This document shows positions 24,546-34,562 of a stretch of 64,000 bases of DNA, one piece after another. The stretch spans positions 44,794,240-44,858,239 of the forward strand of contig NC_034009.1 of assembly GCF_000346465.2 (NCBI RefSeq). The letters run 5' to 3'. Under the pieces are notes generated by a model. The model was not told where the DNA came from and made no database searches. It saw only the letters and a list, made by a program, of their open reading frames with translations. The translations under genes were made by a program, and so were the position numbers. Source of the DNA: Prunus persica (Eukaryota; Streptophyta; Magnoliopsida; Rosales; Rosaceae). Within the stretch, counting starts at the first letter, position 1. Each line of letters begins with the position of its first letter.

Positions 24546-24733
24546 NNNNNNNNNNNNNNNNNNNNNNNNNNNNNNNNNNNNNNNNNNNNNNNNNNNNNNN
24601 NNNNNNNNNNNNNNNNNNNNNNNNNNNNNNNNNNNNNNNNNNNNNNNNNNNNNNNNNNNNNNNNNNNNNNNNNNNNNNNNNNNNNNNNNNNNNNNNNNNN
24701 NNNNNNNNNNNNNNNNNNNNNNNNNNNNNNNNN
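24546..24733. other. Assembly gap (N)
   Basis: A run of N interrupts the PMD exon. The frame is open on both sides, but the true length is unknown. Confidence 0.99.
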
Positions 24734-26822
24734 TCTATACCGACTGCTTGATCGGACTCAGCTCTTAGAGAAGAACGCGTCCGGAACCATGGGTGTGGAG
24801 ACCCTTTTGAATTCTGGCTTTCTGCAGGTGTTTCTATGGGAGCGTCTCAAAGGACTGGATGTATATTCACTCCCGCACTCACATGCCCTGAAATTGGCTG
24901 ACTGGGGCAATGGTTCCTTTATGCCAGACAATCTGCCTTTGGTTTACAGATGGTTCAAAAGGATGCAGCGGAAAGGTCAAGACTTCTTATCACTGATGGA
25001 CAATATTGAGAACTTCGTTTTTCGCCCTTACGGCACCTCAGCAGAGACCTTCACCTTCGTGCCCTTTTACGCTGATGTCAATGATACCATCGAAGTTCCA
25101 GCAGCAGTATCGCATGGTGGCCAATTCAGAAAGTATGCCTTGTTGAACATTGCCCCCGTCCCATTACCTACTCTTGGAGACAGCCGTTCAGAAATTTCGG
25201 TATCCTATTCGCCACATCGAGTTAGGCGACAGTTTGGACTCGATCAAGGAGTACCGGGTAATCCTAACCATGATGATCCCTTCACGCTACACAGCATCTT
25301 CTGGAGTAATGGCCACATACCAAACAGCTGCAGGCCTCTTGTTTTAGCCAGCAAGGGGAGAATTGGTGGCTTCTCACGAGGTTACCAATCCTACTGGAAC
25401 CGCTGCCTTGCTTCTTTCCGCGAGTTCCAATCCTTTCCTGGGGATAGACTGCCCCCCACAACCGCGCGCCTCGCAGGCTTAGTCACGGAGGAGAAGGCCA
25501 TCCCTCTGAGCCAAAAACGTAACCTCCCTTTTATTTCTAAGAGTGGTGACATCGTTGGGGAATTCTCCAAAGTGAAGCCAAAATCGGGAACACAGAGCCC
25601 TCACAGTTCTGGGAAAGTCGCAGCACCAACATCTAGCGAAGGGAAACAGGTGGAAAAACAAAGTGCAGGGAAGAAGCAAGCTGCTGGCAAGCCTAGAAAG
25701 TTTATCCCGAAAGTTGCACCAAGTGGTCCACCCCGAACTAGAGAGGCTACTCCTCCAGAACGTTCGCGCCCTGCGAGGCCCACTGCCTCTGAGAGCCAGA
25801 GTCGTATTGACAAGGTGCTGGAAACGCCCCCTTTTCACAGTGAGTGCCACTTCCTTCCTTTGTTTTGTTTTATTTATTTATTATTTTCCTTCAACTACAT
25901 ATATTTACGTATACATATATACATATATATATATATATATTAGGGAAAATGGGTACTACGCCAAAGAGGAAGAGAAGTAGCACATCCTCCGTGTCTCCAC
26001 AAGCAGCTCCGAAACGTCGCAGCATGCGCGTTTTGCAGGCAAGATTTTCCAGAGCTCGTGCAAGCGGCAGTGAGGCTTCCGGGACCAGAACAATGGTGAC
26101 GATTGATGATGACAGCGATACTGCTGAGTCGGAGGCGAGTACTCCAGAGCAAGAGAATATTGACGCCGTGAGTGACATGCGCGAGGATTCTGATAGGGAG
26201 GGCAACAATGATCAGGACGAAGGTGGGTCCGTGCATTTTGACGACCGTCAAGAGGAACAAGGTGGCCTGGTTCCTCTTACCGGCCCTGCTGGTAGCAGCA
26301 TGCACCCTGTCAGTGTTGAGCAGGTACTTGGTCTACCCTATAACTGGTTCTCCTTTCTTTTGCTGCTGCGTATAATTTGTCAATCATCTCATGCTGATTC
26401 TGACGCATGCATACATTCTTTTTCCTTCTTCTTTTTTTAGTCGCAGGCTAGGGACGTTATTCGGGAGATGGCGATTGTGCCTGTGGTGCCTTCTTCTTCC
26501 GATACATTTGACACACTGATTGAGGCAGCTCTGGCTGAGTCGCCTTTGCCGACAAGTCCACGAGATGACATTTCGAATCACTAGCCCCTTGCCTCCTATC
26601 TTCCAACACTTCCTTCGAAGAGACCTTGAGCCTACAATTCCTCCAGCCTTTCCAGCAGCTCTCCGGAGCAACACTTTTGCCTTCCACAGGGGCGTTGCCT
26701 ACTCCATCCCACATTCAGCCGATCCTTCGAGTACCAGAGCCTGGGCCCCTTAGCACTCCTTCTAGCACCTTCACCTAATGACACAGGTGTTACCGAGGGT
26801 GCCCAGGCCAGCATTACTGTCT

Positions 26823-26973
26823 NNNNNNNNNNNNNNNNNNNNNNNNNNNNNNNNNNNNNNNNNNNNNNNNNNNNNNNNNNNNNNNNNNNNNNNNNNNNNN
26901 NNNNNNNNNNNNNNNNNNNNNNNNNNNNNNNNNNNNNNNNNNNNNNNNNNNNNNNNNNNNNNNNNNNNNNNNN
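26823..26973. other. Assembly gap (N)
   Basis: A second run of N lies in the C-terminal part of the antisense PMD gene. It hides at least one exon boundary. Confidence 0.99.
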
Positions 26974-27468
26974 GGGAGCTCTTGTTTATCCTGAACAGTG
27001 GCGGTTTTAGGAAGATTCATGGACAAGTACGGAGATCATATGGACATCACAGGCATCACGCCTTCTTTTTCACGGAGTGCCGCCTTCCGGACCCTTGGCT
27101 TAGTGCTCCATGGCATGGATACTATGCAGCTGCTAGACATTACAGACCATCGGCTTCTTTGCTGGCGGGACGCAATCTGTGAAGCCCTGACCCTCGACTT
27201 CCGGATAGAATTTCTTCTGAATCTAGTAAAGGACCTAGCACGTGCCGTGTTCGGGGAAAGAGCTATTCATAGCATGGAGTCATTTTCTGGTTCTGAAGAC
27301 ATAAGGGCAGCGATAGAGGCCTTGATTCTCAAGCAGCGTGAACTGGAAAACCAACACAGGGAGTTGCATGCCCTTCTTCTTGCTCAAGATGTTTCTTCCG
27401 ACAATGCTGGTTGCATAATAGAAGCAGTGACAAGGTCTTCTCAGAAGGCCTCCTCCATTCCCTTCTAG

Positions 27469-28346
27469 CCACCCTTGACACCTTTTGAGGTTTGTGACCT
27501 TACATCCTTCTTTACTTCACCCCGCCTTTAAAATCAACTTACTCTCTTTCGGCATTCTTCTTGGTTTTGCAGGTTACATTTTGCTTTGGTATAGGATCAG
27601 TTAGCGCGACACATTTCGAGATCTCCTTCAAAACTTAACAACACATTACCTCTTAGCTTGTATAACTTGCTCGAATTTAGGCTTGTAAAATTTGCATTGT
27701 GACAGCTTGGTACTGCAGTGTTGTTATGTGCTGACTGCCGGAAACTATGTTCTCCCTTTTTTTGTCAAACACTTGTAACTTTTCTATTTGGTATTATATG
27801 CAGTGCTCGGTTGAAACTTTTCGCTTGAGATTTCCCGCATGTTGGGTCTTAATATAAGGTAGATACCGCCGTAATTTTGGCAGGATCCATGCTCGAAGCT
27901 TCAATGCTTATTTATGCTAATTAGCTTGGCGTATATTTTTTTTGTTGATGAAGCATGAGGTCTGCTAGTGGCTTAGGATCCCATACAAATGGCTTTGGCT
28001 TGGCATGTGCTCTGCTAAATAATATTTATATATGTATATATATATATATATATATTTTTTATAAAAAAACTACCATGAATATATAAAGGCAATTTTCTTT
28101 TTTTTCAAAATACTCCTTCATTTTCATTTCAGATTTCATGTCACCACAATGGTACATGTTACAAAAACTTCCCAAGCGAGAGTTAGGGATATAGAAGGAG
28201 GGCATGAGGGGATAAATACGATGATATAGCGATAAAAATACTATTCCTTCTTAGCAATAGTAGGGCTTGAGCCATTTTCCATTGATGGGATCCGTTAGCC
28301 TGCCTTCCTTGACAGAGATCAAGTGGTAATAGCCACTGCTGTGTAC
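27469..28346. other. Spacer between the PMD gene and pol ends
   Basis: The tails of the convergent PMD gene (plus) and pol frame (minus) meet here. A TA-repeat lies at about 28026-28054. No further frame is recognisable. This is probably the 3' untranslated region of both transcripts. Confidence 0.5.
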
Positions 28347-31300
28347 TTATTTGACTGCGAATGGACCCTCCCATTGCGGGGCAAACTTGGAAGGTCCCGA
28401 TATCTGTCTTTTCACATGCTCGACAACTTTTAGCATGAGATCTCCTTGCTTGAAAGCTTGAGGCTTAACGGTCCTGTTGTATGCTTGGGCAGTAGTCCTG
28501 TGATAAAGTGCCATTTTCCTTTCAGCTTCCATCCTCTTTTCATCCACTGCTTCGAGGTCTAACACACGCCAATCCGAGCATGATTTTGCATCCCATTCAA
28601 GATCATTGACAGCCGACACTCTAGCCGTGGGGATGGTGATTTCCACAGGTGAGATGGCATCAGACCCATATACGAGTGGGTAAGGCGAAAAACCGGTAGC
28701 ACCCCTTGGTGAGGTACGGTAAGCCCACAAAGCGTCTGGCAGATGAATGCTCCAATTCCCCTTATACTCATATACCATCTTGCTCAGAATTCTCAATATT
28801 GTCTTGTTGGTAGCCTCTGCTTGACCATTTCCTTGTGGGTAGTAAGGTGTGGAGCGACGATGCTTGATACCGTAACCATTGAGTGTCGAGCTTACCTGTT
28901 TGTTGACAAAAGGCGTGCCATTATCGGTAACCATTTTGTATGGAATTCCAAATCTGGACACGATGTATTCTCGAATGAAATTCGAGACAGCAGCCCCTGT
29001 GGCTTTTCGAAGAGGAATTGTCTCGACCCATTTCATGAAATATTCTGTAGCTGTAAGAATCCATATGTAACCGTCGGAAGGAGGATGGATTGTCCCAATC
29101 AAATCAAGCCCCCATGTATGAAAAGGCCAAGGGGTGCGCATATCCTGTAACAGTGTTGGAGGTTTATGGCTTAAATTAGCATGGACTTGGCATGTGTGGC
29201 ATTTCTTAACAAAGTCACATGCATCTTTCTTCATAGTAGGCCAATAGTATCCGAAACTCAGCAGCTGCCGATAAAGCCTCTTCATCCCTTGATGTTCTCC
29301 ACATTCTCCAGCATATATCTCCTGCATGACTTGATGAGCCTCCGACCTTTCCAAGCATCGTAGTGGTTCACCATTAAATCCCTTCCTGTAAAGAGTCGCT
29401 CCATCCATGAAATATCTTTTTACCGTCTTCTTGAGCTTATAAGCGAGCTTGGAATTGGTTGGCAGAGCTCCTTCAACGAAAAATGCTAGATATGGGGCCC
29501 TCCAATCTTCCGCCAGTGACACAGTAAAAGCCTCCTCGGTAGTGGGTACCGTAGAACATTTGGGACAATTAGCCTGAACATCGGCTGCTTGTTTCCTCAT
29601 TTCTGGCCAATAATAATCCTTACGCTGCAGGCGCCGATACAAACTGGTCACTGGTTCCAAACTGCAGGTGGCATCGTGTACCTCTTGCAACCTTCTTCTT
29701 GCTTCTACCATTCCCACGCATCTAGTCAAAACACCGCCTGGAAGGCGTCTATAGAGTTCCCCAAAGATGAGCACATAGTCTTTCAAGTCCTTAATGCTGC
29801 TTTCTCCACTGAATTCTTTTCTTAACGGCTTTCTCCAGTCATCTTCTTCCAACAGCTCCTCCTGGACCATTGCCTCTACTACTGGCGTCTCTCTCCTTAC
29901 CACAGTAATATTAGGCTGCTCCTGCACGTATGAGAGTTTTGATCCCAGTGTAGCCAAAGCATCTGCATACCTATTAGTGACTCCCGGAATGTGTTCCATC
30001 ACAACCTGCTTAAAGGAATTAATGAGCCTTTCAGCAGCTGTACGATAAGGTGCCAAAGTCGCTTCTTTCACAGCAAAGCTCCCTTGCAATTGGCTCAATA
30101 CCAGATTTGAATCTCCAATGACCTTCACTCTTTCTGCACCCATTTCCCTTGCCGTAGACAATCCTATGATAAAAGCTTCATACTCTGCGACATTATTTGT
30201 GCATGGGAAATCTAGTTTGAATGAGAGAGCTGTGGCCAGCCCTTCAGGATTGATAATCACTACCCCTGCTCCTCCACCGTTGGTTGTAGAGGATCCATCA
30301 AAGTAGAGGGTCCATGACGCTTCTTCTACAACAGTGGCAACTACTTCCGGCAGTTCTCCTAATACTTCTTCGGACAGAGTAGACTCCTCTACTTCGAGGA
30401 ATAGGGCTAACATATCAATCACAGCCTGTCCCCTAATAGACTTCGGGGTCGTACACACAATATCGAACTCAGACAATTGCAGCAACCAGCGTGCAAGGCG
30501 TCCTGATAGCACTGGTCTTGTGAGCAAGTATCTCACAGGGTCGGATTTTACTACAAGCTGCAGCTTGTGAGCAAGAAAGTAATGTCGCAATCGCTGCGCA
30601 GCATAAACAAGAGCAAGGCATAATAGTTCTGTCTTCGGGTACCTTGTCTCAGCTCCCTTCAATTGCCTGCTTACATAGTAAATGGGGCTTTCTTCCCCCT
30701 CATGACTATCCTGGGCAAGCAAAGCTCCAACCGCGGTATTTGTCGCAGCTAAGTAAAGCTTGAGTGGAAGTCCCGGGATAGGTGCCCTCATTGTGGGTAG
30801 CCTGGCTATCAATTGCTGCACTTGCTGGTAAGCCTCCTGGCATTCCTTGCTCCATATGTACGATTGGCCCTTTTTGAGCAAAGGGGTGAAGATGCTCATC
30901 ATAGCAGCAAGCCCTGGAATAAAGCGTCGAATGTACGACAGCCTCCCCATGAAACTTTTCAATTCCTTCGGGTTTCTTGGTGGCGACAAGGATTTTAGGG
31001 CCCTAGTCTTTTCGGGATCCACATCTATGCCGCGTTGGTGCACCTGAAACCCCAAGAATTTACCGGATGATACTCCGAACGCACACTTCTTCGGATTCAT
31101 TTTCAGCCCGTATAGCTGGCACCTTTCCAGCACCTTCCTTAAAACCTCATGATGACCCAGTCTGGTTTTAGATTTCACCACAAGGTCATCCACATAGTCC
31201 TCCACCTCTCTTCCCATCATATCATGAAACACTGCCGTCATGGCTCTTTGGTAGGTGGCACCCGCATTTTTGAGACCAAATGGCATGACCGTGTAATAGA

Positions 31301-31973
31301 AATTCCCATACGGCGTTCGAAAGGCTGTCTTTTCAGCATCCTTGGGTGACATTTTTATCTGATTGTATCCACTGAATCCATCCATAAAGGACAGCATGCC
31401 TTGACCCGAGGTTGAATCGATCAATATATCCATGTTGGGCAGCGGAAACTCATCTTTTGGGCAAGCTCGATTGAGGTCTCGATAGTCTGTACATATTCTA
31501 ATGACCCCGGTCTTCTTTTTCACGGGAACGATATTTGCTAGCCACGTGGGGTGCTTGATGGGCTTGATGAATCTAGCAGCTAACAGTTTTTCGATTTCCA
31601 CCTTGATTTGCTTTTCAACCTCAGGATGAAAATTCCTTCTGGGCTGTACGACAGGTTTGGTACCCAGCTCAATATTCAACGTGTGACTCACCAAATTTGG
31701 ATCAAGGCCGGGCATTTCTTCGTAGCTCCAAGCGAACACATCTCGAAATTCCTTTAACAACGGCACCAAAACTTCCTTCTCCTCCTTTGTTAAATGGATG
31801 CTGATGGAAATGGGTCTTTGGACGGCAGGATCATCACTTAAGTCAATTGTCTCCAATTGCTCAGTTACTGCCACTGAGCCATCTTGCATGTGCTTGGGAG
31901 CAACCATTGGCTCCTGGAAGGCACAAGGTGAAAGTGCCTTGTCATCTGAATCTTTGCAGTCGTTGGTTTGCAT
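28347..31973 (-). CDS. pol: Tat pol: reverse transcriptase, two RNase H domains, integrase
   Basis: A 1208-codon open frame in the same frame as gag-protease upstream. In order: RT with the YVDD box near residue 257 and the FMDGFSGYNQIKMSPKDAEK block; a first RNase H in which the usual Asp of the LYLA segment is not seen; a second RNase H at about 550-690 with the acidic set in LYFDGSS, NNVAEYEAF, VIGDSN and RYADAL; then integrase with D (GLDLIG, near 956), D (TDNGT, near 1017) and E (NGQAEATNK) in DX35E spacing. Before the core there are two H2C2-like modules in tandem, each missing one histidine. The ATG at 31973 is only the first Met after the TGA at 32031-32033, and the 19 codons between are open. 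The product would reverse-transcribe and integrate the element. Confidence 0.93.
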   Translation of the reverse strand: MQTNDCKDSDDKALSPCAFQEPMVAPKHMQDGSVAVTEQLETIDLSDDPAVQRPISISIHLTKEEKEVLVPLLKEFRDVFAWSYEEMPGLDPNLVSHTLNIELGTKPVVQPRRNFHPEVEKQIKVEIEKLLAARFIKPIKHPTWLANIVPVKKKTGVIRICTDYRDLNRACPKDEFPLPNMDILIDSTSGQGMLSFMDGFSGYNQIKMSPKDAEKTAFRTPYGNFYYTVMPFGLKNAGATYQRAMTAVFHDMMGREVEDYVDDLVVKSKTRLGHHEVLRKVLERCQLYGLKMNPKKCAFGVSSGKFLGFQVHQRGIDVDPEKTRALKSLSPPRNPKELKSFMGRLSYIRRFIPGLAAMMSIFTPLLKKGQSYIWSKECQEAYQQVQQLIARLPTMRAPIPGLPLKLYLAATNTAVGALLAQDSHEGEESPIYYVSRQLKGAETRYPKTELLCLALVYAAQRLRHYFLAHKLQLVVKSDPVRYLLTRPVLSGRLARWLLQLSEFDIVCTTPKSIRGQAVIDMLALFLEVEESTLSEEVLGELPEVVATVVEEASWTLYFDGSSTTNGGGAGVVIINPEGLATALSFKLDFPCTNNVAEYEAFIIGLSTAREMGAERVKVIGDSNLVLSQLQGSFAVKEATLAPYRTAAERLINSFKQVVMEHIPGVTNRYADALATLGSKLSYVQEQPNITVVRRETPVVEAMVQEELLEEDDWRKPLRKEFSGESSIKDLKDYVLIFGELYRRLPGGVLTRCVGMVEARRRLQEVHDATCSLEPVTSLYRRLQRKDYYWPEMRKQAADVQANCPKCSTVPTTEEAFTVSLAEDWRAPYLAFFVEGALPTNSKLAYKLKKTVKRYFMDGATLYRKGFNGEPLRCLERSEAHQVMQEIYAGECGEHQGMKRLYRQLLSFGYYWPTMKKDACDFVKKCHTCQVHANLSHKPPTLLQDMRTPWPFHTWGLDLIGTIHPPSDGYIWILTATEYFMKWVETIPLRKATGAAVSNFIREYIVSRFGIPYKMVTDNGTPFVNKQVSSTLNGYGIKHRRSTPYYPQGNGQAEATNKTILRILSKMVYEYKGNWSIHLPDALWAYRTSPRGATGFSPYPLVYGSDAISPVEITIPTARVSAVNDLEWDAKSCSDWRVLDLEAVDEKRMEAERKMALYHRTTAQAYNRTVKPQAFKQGDLMLKVVEHVKRQISGPSKFAPQWEGPFAVK

Positions 31974-31990
31974 TGCTTCTCCTCTATACT

Positions 31991-32033
31991 CGGGGCTTTC
32001 CCGTAAGACACGGTTAAGCCCCCAATCCCGTCA
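31991..32033 (-). promoter_or_regulatory. Candidate stop-codon readthrough signal between gag-protease and pol
   Basis: The only barrier between the two frames is TGA at 32031-32033, followed by CGG. UGA-CGG is the known type II leaky-stop context of several plant RNA viruses. Eight bases after the stop, a stem-loop can form: GGGGCTT (32016-32022) pairs with AAGCCCC (31992-31998), and inside it CCGT (32010-32013) pairs with ACGG (32001-32004) around a 5-nt loop. Both pairings are read directly from the sequence. Use of the signal is inference. Confidence 0.55.
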
Positions 32034-34367
32034 TAAGCGGTACACGGTGTGCCCATCGAGGAGCGTTACTTTTGAGCACCGGGGATGATTGTTAGCTTCC
32101 GAGTGTCTCTTTCTTCCTCGGTTGATGACGGTGATGAGTTCTTCATTACTTAAATCACGAATTTCTATCCAAGAAGGGAGATAGGTTCCAAAATCTTTGG
32201 ATGGGTTGCTTCCAGCACCTGTGCATTCGGTGTAGAATTCGGCTTCCGAATAATGGGCTTCGTTTTTGTTGAATGGTGTCTGATTTCCTGGTATGCGGAG
32301 TGGTCTCAGCCCAATTCTTCCTTTCACACATTGATGGTAAGTAGAGACCACAAGCTTATGTTTATTGAGCCATGGTCTTCCAAGCAACGCATGATAAGCC
32401 ACATCCACATCCACGACATAGAATTTTGTAAGTGACCGAATTGGCCCCACCTTTAAATTTACTTGCATATGTCCCACCGTTACTTCACTTTTGTTTCCAA
32501 AGCCGCTGATGCTTGTTTGTGATTGGACAATTTTGGATAATGGGATGCCAGCTGCCGTAAGCACAGACAGAGGTAATATATTAACGGAAGAACCTGTGTC
32601 TACCAAGGCCCGCCTTATAAACACATCGTTGATCTGTCCCTCCAAGTAAAGTGGCCTTCTGTGATCCGAATACGGAACCTCCATGTCTTCATCCGTGAAA
32701 ACGATAGCGTTGTCGTTTTCCAAAAATGACCTCTGTGGTTGTGCGGTAAAACAATGAGAACTGGACTCAGAGATGCTCATGAGAGCTGCCGTAGCTGCTT
32801 CCCTCGCTTGAGGCCCGAAGTCAAGTTGATCAAAGAGTGATTTGAATTTTGGGTTCCTTTGAAGGACTTGTGAGGCTGTGGGTCCTTGTCTTTTACCTAA
32901 ATAGCGCTCCATAGTTGCTTCAGCTTCGGTAAGAGCATGAAACGTGACGGCCGCTGTTTCCTGTTGTCCTGCGAAGGTTCCCAGGCATTGTTCTTCTAGC
33001 GTAAACGCCTTATCGGTTGTGCAATCATCCCATCCTTGAGCGAGCGGCCATGGCGCATCATAACTCGGGGGCTTTGAGTATTTCCGCCAGAAAGCTTTCT
33101 CCATATTTCCGCAAGGCTCCCAGATGGCCTCCGGTGGTTTGGGGTCGTCCTTCCATGGATGACACGGCTCATCATCATTGAGTAAATCATCAGAGCATGT
33201 TATGACAACAACTATTTCCTTCCCCCTCCGTTTTGGCAAAGGGTCCTCATCAATAATCTGCTTTTTAGAGGGAAGCTCAAGAACTCCTTCGTGTATTTTG
33301 CCATGCAAGATTCTCCTCAGAGTTTGACAAGCGGTGGTTGGATGTCCCACGAATTGATGGTAGCGACAGTACCTAGGATCATTCTTTTCTTCTCGGGTGG
33401 GGACTTTGTAGGGCCTGAGAGGTTTGATTGCGCCATCAGCGATCATCGTGTCCAAGATGGCATGAAACTCCTCATCTTTGCATGGCAGTGGCGGGTACGT
33501 CTCTCGGTCCTTTCTTTTGCGTGCGCTGTAGTCGTTGGATGGCTTGTCATTTACAGCTAGCGTTTGGTGCGCCTCCTTCTTCTCATTCCTCCAAGTCCTT
33601 TGTCCCGTCGGTTTGACAGACATGCTTGTTTTTCTTACTGCTTCCAACAACCTAGAAAATTGACTGATGCCAATGTTTTCTAGGTACACTCTATAATCCG
33701 CTACAATGTTGCTGATGCAGATTTCGACAAGTGCCTCTTCATCCTTTTCATCATAGCAATCTAGGGCCAGATCTCGAAACCTTCGTACAAAGTCCACAGG
33801 ATCTTCACCATGCTTCTGGCGGGTATTGTTGAGCTGGGTGGTGGTGACTCTTTCCTCGTGCTGAAAGTATTTTTTACAGAACCTGCCTGCCAGATCATCC
33901 CAAGAACGAATAGAGCCTGGCGCCAACGTCGTATACCAGGTATAGGCCCGATCAGTAAGACTTTTTGAAAACTCTCGCAGTCGGAGATTATAATCACCAG
34001 CATGTGGTCCTAAGGCATCGATGAAACGACTAACATGCTCCTTTGGGCTCCCCTTCCTTCCATCGAAAAGGACGAAGTTTGGTGTTTCGTAGCCTTTGGG
34101 GTAAGGCTGCTGGAGCAAGCTTGATGGGTAAGGTGGCTGAGGAATGTATTTCCAGTCTTCTTGGCTTCGACTGAGTTCCTTTTCCAGCATGGCAACGACA
34201 TCCTCCTGGGTAACAAAAGATGGTCCTTTTTGTTCAGACTCTTTTCCGGCAGCAGCAGATTCCTCATGTGGATGTCGGGTATTTTCTTCGTTTGGCTTAG
34301 GGACAGCATTCCTTAGCTCTTTGATGGTGTCCATCATTTCTCTTTGGGTTTCCCCCATAGCCTGCAT
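32031..34367 (-). CDS. gag: Tat gag-protease
   Basis: A 778-codon frame. The retrotransposon gag domain lies at about residues 98-260 (FVLFDGRKGSPKEHVSRFID, FCKKYFQHEERVTTTQL). A zinc-knuckle-like CRYHQFVGHPTTAC follows, then an aspartic protease with VDTGSSVNILP near residue 588. An in-frame ATG lies further upstream at 34515-34517 (MPPKKKTRSNTMAS), just inside the primer-binding site. That reading is cut by TAA at 34416-34418, so the original gag start was probably there and this copy may have lost about 50 N-terminal residues or restart at 34367. Gag would form the particle and the protease would cleave the polyprotein. The frame ends at the TGA discussed for 31991-32033. Confidence 0.9.
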   Translation of the reverse strand: MQAMGETQREMMDTIKELRNAVPKPNEENTRHPHEESAAAGKESEQKGPSFVTQEDVVAMLEKELSRSQEDWKYIPQPPYPSSLLQQPYPKGYETPNFVLFDGRKGSPKEHVSRFIDALGPHAGDYNLRLREFSKSLTDRAYTWYTTLAPGSIRSWDDLAGRFCKKYFQHEERVTTTQLNNTRQKHGEDPVDFVRRFRDLALDCYDEKDEEALVEICISNIVADYRVYLENIGISQFSRLLEAVRKTSMSVKPTGQRTWRNEKKEAHQTLAVNDKPSNDYSARKRKDRETYPPLPCKDEEFHAILDTMIADGAIKPLRPYKVPTREEKNDPRYCRYHQFVGHPTTACQTLRRILHGKIHEGVLELPSKKQIIDEDPLPKRRGKEIVVVITCSDDLLNDDEPCHPWKDDPKPPEAIWEPCGNMEKAFWRKYSKPPSYDAPWPLAQGWDDCTTDKAFTLEEQCLGTFAGQQETAAVTFHALTEAEATMERYLGKRQGPTASQVLQRNPKFKSLFDQLDFGPQAREAATAALMSISESSSHCFTAQPQRSFLENDNAIVFTDEDMEVPYSDHRRPLYLEGQINDVFIRRALVDTGSSVNILPLSVLTAAGIPLSKIVQSQTSISGFGNKSEVTVGHMQVNLKVGPIRSLTKFYVVDVDVAYHALLGRPWLNKHKLVVSTYHQCVKGRIGLRPLRIPGNQTPFNKNEAHYSEAEFYTECTGAGSNPSKDFGTYLPSWIEIRDLSNEELITVINRGRKRHSEANNHPRCSKVTLLDGHTVYRL

Positions 34368-34539
34368 AGCCGTAATAAGGTATGTGAGGGTAAAAGCTCC
34401 CTCACTTGCACGTTCTTACTGCCTAGAGGAGGCATTTTGTCGTGATTCGGAATCACCGTGGTCAGATCCGTCTTGAGAGGCCATGGTATTGCTCCTAGTC
34501 TTCTTTTTTGGAGGCATTAGCGAAAAAATGGCAGCTTGG

Positions 34540-34562
34540 TCCCCAGTGAAGTCGCCAATTTA
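34540..34562 (-). other. Primer-binding site of the Tat element
   Basis: Directly inside the 5' LTR the minus strand reads TTGGCGACTTCACTGGGGA, after a 3-base offset. The position and the TGGCGAC...TGGGGA style fit tRNA primer sites of Tat-type elements. I do not assign the tRNA. Confidence 0.6.

Larger units (their letters stand above)
22906..27468 (+). pseudogene. Antisense plant-mobile-domain (PMD) gene carried inside the retrotransposon, interrupted
   Basis: Spliced 5' leader exons are suggested at about 22906-22940 and 23022-23363 (donors GTACGC, GTAAGC; acceptors TTTTGCAG). The main exon is 23930-25839 with ATG at 23956. It holds WSEWVDLELGIPPHA, VVRRWSAATHTFICPWGEFT and, past the first gap, SPHRVRRQFGLDQGVPGN, all typical of the aminotransferase-like plant mobile domain (MAIL1/MAIN family). 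Exon 25944-26323 encodes a basic then acidic tail (TPKRKRS, DDDSDTAESEAS). Exon 26441-26822 runs into the second gap. The last exon, about 27011-27468, has a helical C terminus (LILKQRELENQHRELHALLL). Breaks seen: a 1-base slip near 24263 and an in-frame TAG at 26582-26584 with a frame change after it. Cellular PMD proteins help silence transposons. Any such role here is inference. Confidence 0.75.

Noticed and set aside
28743..31349. Several plus-strand frames of 60-135 residues opposite pol
   Set aside because: Shadows of the minus-strand pol frame with no recognisable content. The real antisense gene lies further left.
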